A stretch of 64,000 bases of DNA from Stictocephala bisonia. Taxonomy: Eukaryota > Arthropoda > Insecta > Hemiptera > Membracidae. Both the position numbers and the translations under genes were made by a program. How positions within the stretch are numbered: the stretch's first letter is position 1; each line of letters starts with the position of its first letter. Positions 57,625-64,000 of the stretch are shown piece after piece. The stretch covers positions 456,001 through 520,000 of the forward strand of contig JAQJVL010000524.1 in NCBI GenBank assembly GCA_035578905.1, in the 5' to 3' direction. Below the pieces are notes generated by a model. It had not been told where the DNA came from. It saw nothing but the letters and a program-made list of their open reading frames with translations, and searched no databases.

Positions 57625-58760
57625 TACTGATGGGATGCGAGTCCAAGGTAGTCGTCGTGGTAGTTCTTGCCGGATCAAGGAAGACGTGACAGGCGAGCTG
57701 TTATAAAGTTGTAATAACCGATTCTGAGGACGTAATCGGTTTCGGGATGACCTACGACTGGTATCGAAGCCAATATGTTGGGAAGTGAGGCCAAGCTTAT
57801 CGTCTTGTTAGTTCTTGCCGGCTCACGTATAGACTATTACTCAAAGAAGACGTGACAGGTGAGCTGTTATAAAGTTGTAATAACCAATTCTGAGGACCGA
57901 ATTTTGGGATGACCTACGTCTGGTATCGAAGCAACATGTTGGGAAGTGAGGCCAAGCTTGTCGTCATGGTAGTTCTTGCCGGCTCACGTATAGACTATTA
58001 CTCAAGAAAGACATGACAGGTGAGCTGTTATGAAGTTGTAAGAACCAATTCTGAGGACCGACTTTCGGGATGTACCAATTGTCTGTACGCCTGGCACTTC
58101 GTGTTGTACTATACGTCTAGTACCTAAGCCAACATTTTGGGATGTGAGGCCAAGCTTGTCGTCGTGTTAATTCCTGCCGGCTCACGTATAGACTATTACT
58201 CAAGGAAGACGTGACAGACGATATGTTATAAAGTTGTAAGAAACAATTCTGAGGACCGGGTTTTGGGGCGACATATGTCTGTTATCGAAGCCAACATGTT
58301 GGGATGTGAGACCAAGGTTGTCGACTGTCGTCGTGGTGAGTTCTTGTCAGCTCACGTATAGAGTATTACTCAAGGAAATCGTGACAGGCTATAAAGTTGT
58401 AAGAACCAATTCTGAGGACCGAGTTTCGGGACGACCTACGTCTGGTATCGAAGCCAATATGTTGGGATGTGAGCCAAGTTTGTCGTTGTAGCGTGTTCTT
58501 GCAGGCTCATGTACAGACCAATACTCAAGGAAGTCGTGAGAGGCGAGATGTCACGTAGATGTAAGAACTAATTCTGAGGACCGAGTTTCGGGATGACCTA
58601 CGTCTGGTATCGAAGCCAACATGTTGGGAAGTGAGGCCAAGCTTGTCGTCGTGGTGAGTTCTTGCCGACTCACGTATAGACTATTACTCAAGGAAGACGT
58701 GACAGACGATCTGTTATAAAGTTGTATGAACCAATTCTGAGGATCGGGTTTCTGTACTAT
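57625..58760. repeat. About 160-bp satellite array, about 7 copies
   Basis: Units contain TGTTGGGATGTGAGGCCAAG, TTCTTGCCGGCTCACGTATA, ACTATTACTCAAGGAAGACG and CCAATTCTGAGGACCG. Starts lie near 57628, 57775, 57935, 58130, 58294, 58458 and 58617. The third interval is longer because of an insertion near 58070-58125. Confidence 0.93.
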
Positions 58761-60664
58761 AAATGTTCGGTTCTTTGTGCTTTCATAAAGGTAAAATGGT
58801 TTTGGTGGGTTAGTATGGATTTTTATAAATTTAAGTTTTTAGTATTCTTCATACTAATTTACAAATGAGTATTTCACTTTCATAATAGTAAATAATAACA
58901 CGTAATATTCATTCAAATAAGTAATATTTTTTTATATTTGATACATTATAATTAATTTACGCTTATTTTCAATGGCACTAAATGTTTAATACTAACATTA
59001 AAGTTCAAATTGTTCTAGCATAACTTGCTTAGATGTATTGTCTTGGTAGCTTTTCTGGGAATTTGAAATGTTATCTAGTAATGTTTAATAAAGCATCCTA
59101 GGCAGTACAGTGATTGGGACTTGATATTCCTATAATTTAATTAGAAAACTACAGACACAGTTGATTTTTATCTTAGAGTTCATAATACTGCCAAGACATC
59201 TAAAAATAGGTTTACATCTGAACATATTATTTTATACCTCAGCTTTTTTTAAGTTTTATGTTTTAAAAACATCAGTTTCGTAAAGCCTTATCAGACAAAT
59301 AATTAATTACTGGCACATTGTCAGTAATTATAGGCGTACATTAAAAATTAATTCTCTCACGGACACGTACGTTGTAAGGCATTTTCTAGCAAGACAGATG
59401 CTTTAAAAATGTTCTGTATTTGGGATTTTGGACTAAACTTTTTGCTTACTTTTGGGCCTCAGAATTTTTTGGAGGAAAATAAGGAATCGACATTTGAGAG
59501 TTTACCACAAAAAATAAATGGTATTTCTTTAGGTGCCATAACCGTGTACATCAAATTTAATTTTCAGCGTTAACAATCAAAATTGTATTTAAAATATCAT
59601 ATAAACCAAAGCAATATTACATCAATATCATATAAAAAAGGAGCAGATGTCACATTCAATAGTGCGCTTAATGTGTGTCAAGTTTGTCTTTAGTAGTTAG
59701 TTCTCCAATTTGCCATGTAAACTTTTTTAGAATCTTTAGTATTCTCCCCAAATACTTAAGGATAAGAATTAAAATTAGTACTACAGATGATACAGTTGTA
59801 CTTTAGTTGTAATATATTTAAAACTTCAAATGAGGTATTCTCTGTTTTTTCTCTGTGCACAAACTTAGCTAACTTTTCGAAAATTACTAAGACTTACTCA
59901 GGTTACGTAAAATATCTATCAAGTTAACGTAATTTTCTCTTGAATTCAAATATGAAGGTTTTGGCGCAGTCACTCCCTACTTCCAAAAATAAAAATGCTG
60001 AATATTTCAAAATATATTCTATTTTTAAGGTATCATTAAATTATTTCATTCTTCTTGCTGAAAATTGGAATATAAAGAAGGAAAGAATGAATGAACAGTT
60101 CTGAAGTCTTACAATTGATACTTAGGCCAAACGTTTTACAGTCAGAAGAATCCTGAAGTCAATGTTTGTATGTATATGAATGGAGGTCCTTCGACGATCA
60201 ATTATCACGCGTGTAAATCTTACGACTGTCAAGAGAAAGGTGTACCAAATTAAAAGTCCTAGTATGGTTCTTCTGAAACATGATTGTCTCCAACAGAAAA
60301 ACATGACAGTATGTATGATGAAGTAATTTAAAAATATTCAAAACAATTAAACATGACAAATGTATTACTACAATAAGTAAAAAATGTATAAATTTATGGT
60401 TATATAATTTTATACATGCATTATCACTAAAAGGGTTTGGTCTGGGGGTAGTGACATTTGAGAGAGCCATTTGTGGCTCGCTGTAATATGACATATGAAT
60501 ATTGACAGGGCATGTTTGCATGCAAACTGCAACATTGCAATCCATTTTGTGCTGGTGATCTAAATAGTTAAGGGAGTTTTTTTTATTTTTACTGTTGTAA
60601 TATAGAGAAAAATACCAATGAATACACATAGATGTGTTTTCATTGAAAACACGCGGTGTTTTTT
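58761..60664. other. AT-rich DNA, no supported gene
   Basis: A 143-codon frame at 60198-60629 (minus) is the longest non-repetitive one in this part. It is His- and Leu-rich with no recognised domain or splice signals, and I do not call it. Confidence 0.4.
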
Positions 60665-60955
60665 AAATGATAATTAATGATAACACCGCTTGGAAACAAT
60701 GTGCTATATCAGCGGGCATGGAGTAGGGATTAAATAGGAATTCAGACAGGGATTTTTATAATAATAATTAATGATTACACCGCTTGGAAACAGTGTGCTA
60801 TACCAGCGTGCATGGAGTAGGGATGAAATAGGAATTCAGACAGAGATTTTTATAATGATAATTAATGATAACACCGCTTGGAAACAATGTGCTATACCAG
60901 CGTGAATGGAGTAGGGATGAAATAGGAATTCAGACAGAGATTTTCATAATCTACA
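60665..60955. repeat. 94-bp tandem repeat, 3 copies
   Basis: Units contain ATAATTAATGATAACACCGC, TTGGAAACAATGTGCTATA and ATAGGAATTCAGACAGAGAT, starting near 60669, 60764 and 60858. Confidence 0.93.
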
Positions 60956-62850
60956 TATCACATTATTAAATTAACTGAAACCTTTACTTTGTAAAATAAG
61001 GAGGAAAATGGGACTCACTGAATAGGAAGAGTAACTAATGAAGTGCTGGGAACGATTGGGAAGAACAACAAATCGTCAACACGTATCCTTATATAGCAGG
61101 ATAATTAATTGGCTGGGAACCTAGTACATAACGGGATTCTAATTAAATACTGCGATAGAACTGATAAACGGAAGAGAATAAAATACCAGGTCATTGAGTC
61201 AATTAAAGGAAGCGAAGGTTTGATCTAGCTACTACACAAGATCGGATCTAACTGAGGTATTTTCGTAACTTTCCCCGAATCTCCTTAAAATCGTTTGCTC
61301 TCCCTCACCCCCATTCCCGTCTTCTCTACCCACGAATAAACGTGGAACTTATGTAAGACAACAATTGTTTTATCCAAACAGAAATACGAAAAAATTCTTG
61401 TAATCGTATTTTTTTCAGTTAATACATATTTTAGAACAAGCTAATCTGTAAAACTATTTCAGTTTTTATAAAAACAATTTTTTATAGCATATATTACAAC
61501 TCACAATAAAATAAATGAAATTTTAACCACGATTTAGTAATTTTGAATTATATTAATTAAATTATCAGATTGTCTCTGCATTTTCATGTCCATAGTAGTA
61601 ACATCTGTCTCGTACAGCATTAGTATACCTAAAAAAGCCTTATTAATTCAAATAATTTTGCATTTTCAGTCTAACTTCCACTATTGATTTACTGGAAAAA
61701 TAGATACAATTATATTCACTGATCTGCGGGACGTAACATTCCATATGTCGACATCCCCATATTGGCAAAGTTAGGATAGCTCTGACATAAAACTCACAAG
61801 CTCGGAGGAGTGCCAGGATCATGTAAAGATCTGTTGGTAGGGGGAAAACATTGAACAACCAAGTGAACACTATAAAATTATAATTGTATGAATAGACTTT
61901 AGTTTATATGGTCCAGGTTGAGTAGTAATAACAGGAGAAATTATCAGTTAATTTTGTACTGGGATCCAAATGAGCCCATTTCAATGGGCGTTTAAACAGA
62001 TTACCGTATAATTTGTCTCTAGGTTATAATATGAAATATATACATTCTTGAATTCTTCTAAAGGAAAATTCGCAGCTTTCTAAAAAAAGAAACTTTAAAA
62101 CTGTTGCTGATTGCCCCCCCCCCCCAAGCTAAGAAGTATCAAACTAGGATTTACGTTAGGATTTAAATCGAATATCCTAGCACATACTCGATCGTTTCGT
62201 CAGATAGTCAAGTAATGCCTCTAGTGAGGTGCCGTTGAAGGAGTGACTCACACACGAGGGTCAAGTCATAACTCTCTGCCGTTCTCCTTCGTTCTTCGCC
62301 GAGATTTATGGGATGACTCACCAGTGCTCTTCCTGGGCTCTGAAGGTGAAAGGACCTTGGTCATCGGGGACGTATGAATGGAGAGCCACGTCACTGCCAG
62401 TTAGTAACACAGACTACAGTATGAATGGCCATGTAGGTGTTAGGCCTGTGACAGAAGAACGGATTTACTTAACATAAATTAGATAGCGTACCTGCGACTC
62501 AATTGAAACAATCGTAAATGTAAATTGAGTTGACACTTTACGTTGATGTTTTTTTTTGAGTGGTAGATTAAAACGTGTCCGAGGAGACGTTATTTTTTGT
62601 CCCTAAATTGTCAAATCCTACAAAATCAGACTAAATTTTCTGTCCAAAAGTACGCAGTTTTCAGTTTTTAAATTGAGTGGTGTTTTTTTTTTTAATTTTA
62701 TTAAAGAAAAACACACTTACATTTTTAAAAACCATAAAAAGTAACATAATGGGCTGTCAAGCAGAAAAAAATTAATTGTTAATATCCTTATACCCTAAAA
62801 ATAATATAATGAATTGTTGAATTTAAAACTAATTGACATTAAATAATATA
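60956..62850. other. Mostly AT-rich DNA with a GC-richer patch at 62200-62460
   Basis: No supported gene. On the minus strand 62413-62322 is a 92-base segment bounded by CTGTAG and GTGAGT with one open frame; see findings. A poly-C run lies at about 62115-62126. Confidence 0.35.
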
Positions 62851-64000
62851 CAGGGTGACAATTAAGTCCAGAACCCCTTTATTAACGTTTCAATCACAAC
62901 AAAGAAAAAAATGAAAGTTTACATACCATTATTGGAGACAATAACCTACATTTCTGTTCAATTACGGACCGTATGACGCCTTTGGGGGACGGCCCGCAAG
63001 GAGTCAGAACAAAATATTTAATGGGAGCCTATGTCAAGTTGTATATCACTTGAAAGATATTAGTTTACTGAAAACAATGCCACAAACCGGACTTCGAAAG
63101 GTTGATCCAGTCGGAAGAAATTGCCGTTTGAATTTGAAAACTATTCCGAACTCTAAAACATAAGTGTTACAAGTTAAAACTATTTGATTATGTTTAATCA
63201 CCTGAGACCAAAGTAAGTGTTCAAATTGTCCTCCTCCCATTGTCTGAGCTTGTGGTAATTAAAATCAGAAAGAATTCATCATTATCAAAACCATGACTAC
63301 GGTTAGAAAATGAAAGTGGGCTCTTTGGGTTTTCCAGGAATTTGACTATGAATCCAACGGCTGTTATCTTTCTTTTTTAAGCAGTTGCACTGAAGCTTCA
63401 TCAAGTTTGGTTATGCATATGGAAGAGGGTTTTATTCAGTTTCAAGTTTTAAAATCGTATAATTTTGTTTTTGTTATTTACCGTTTTGTAATTTAGTGAA
63501 CGTGAAAGAATAACAATGCTAATGATACGTAGATGATGTACGATCATAAGATGCAGTAACACATTTATTTAACGATAGTTTTCCTGACAGAAATCCTATC
63601 TACAAATCAACAGTAGTTAAAACCGTTGCTAGTGTTGAAGATTTTGATTTTTTCTTTGGGAATACCTCAAAGATGAAGTTTATCGTACTAAGCCATGAGA
63701 TTTGGTGCACCTAAGACAACTCATGACTACCTAGGACATTGTTAGACAATGGGAGAGGACATTTTGAACACTTACTTTGATCTCAGGTGATTAAACATTG
63801 TTTAAACTTGTAACACTTATGTTTTACAATTTGGAATAGTTTAACAATTCAAGCAGCAATTTCTTCTGACCTTTTGAAATCCGGCTTGTGGCATTGTTTT
63901 CAGTAAACTAAGACCTTTCTATTGATGTACAACTTGACACAGGCTCCCATTAAAGATTTGTTCTGACTCCTTGCGGGCCGTCCTTCAAAGGCGTCATGCT
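62851..64000. mobile_element. DNA transposon with long terminal inverted repeats, right end outside the window
   Basis: The left arm (62851-63246) begins CAGGGTGACAATTAAGTCC. From about 62970 inward it is the reverse complement of 63742-64000, about 80 percent by eye, with blocks such as TGCGGGCCGTCC, AGGCTCCCATTAAA and ACACTTATGTTTTA. About 120 bp of the right arm lie beyond the window. The spacer (63247-63741) has no transposase-like frame, so the copy is non-autonomous. The left tip is preceded by TA, as in Tc1/mariner insertions, but in AT-rich DNA that proves little. Confidence 0.75.

Overview
The window reads as gene-poor, AT-rich nuclear DNA of an arthropod, most likely an insect. The arguments are a Ty3/Gypsy retroelement of arthropod type, a short run of the insect-type telomere repeat TTAGG, a tRNA-derived SINE, a fragment of a non-LTR retrotransposon resembling the insect R1-like group, and a very high load of satellites and foldback elements. 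I found no convincing host protein-coding gene, rRNA or tRNA gene. The organism is inferred; nothing here names a species.

Region 1 (1-11.1 kb) holds the only intact genes: a complete, apparently young Ty3/Gypsy LTR retrotransposon on the minus strand (about 1570-10791). Its LTRs of about 1984 bp look identical except for one base in a poly-T run. It has an initiator-Met-type primer binding site, a Gag ORF with one CCHC knuckle, and a Pol ORF (protease, reverse transcriptase, RNase H, integrase) in the -1 frame. At the Gag/Pol overlap lies a classic slippery heptamer GGGAAAC followed by a GC-rich stem, so Gag-Pol is predicted to be made by programmed -1 frameshifting. The element landed inside an older inverted-repeat element; the opposite arm of that element preserves the empty target site and supports a 4-bp duplication, CGTT.

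Region 2 (11.1-35 kb) is a series of non-coding repeats: an inverted G-rich minisatellite (14.3 kb), a 24-bp array (16.5 kb), a 1.56-kb long-inverted-repeat element (17.35 kb), and arrays of 47 bp (19.7 kb), about 149 bp (23.6 kb), 27 bp (26.8 kb) and about 175 bp (29 kb). A GC-rich triple-hairpin element with a TA tail lies at 32.6 kb and a SINE at 34.9 kb.

Region 3 (35-42.2 kb) is satellite-dense: a G-quadruplex-forming minisatellite ending in four TTAGG repeats and flanked by inverted arms, about 25 copies of a 124-bp satellite, a 69-bp array, a 30-bp array with higher-order structure, and another short copy of the G-rich minisatellite.

Region 4 (42.2-64 kb) is mostly unique AT-rich sequence. 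It carries a decayed non-LTR retrotransposon tail (47.4 kb), a nearly perfect 267-bp palindrome (48.7 kb), arrays at 50.8, 54.3, 57.6 and 60.7 kb, and a long-TIR DNA element (62.85 kb) cut by the window edge.

Tandem arrays make up roughly one fifth of the window. The most unusual signals are the related G-rich minisatellites at four separate loci, each with its own unit variant, and the textbook frameshift signal of the young LTR element.
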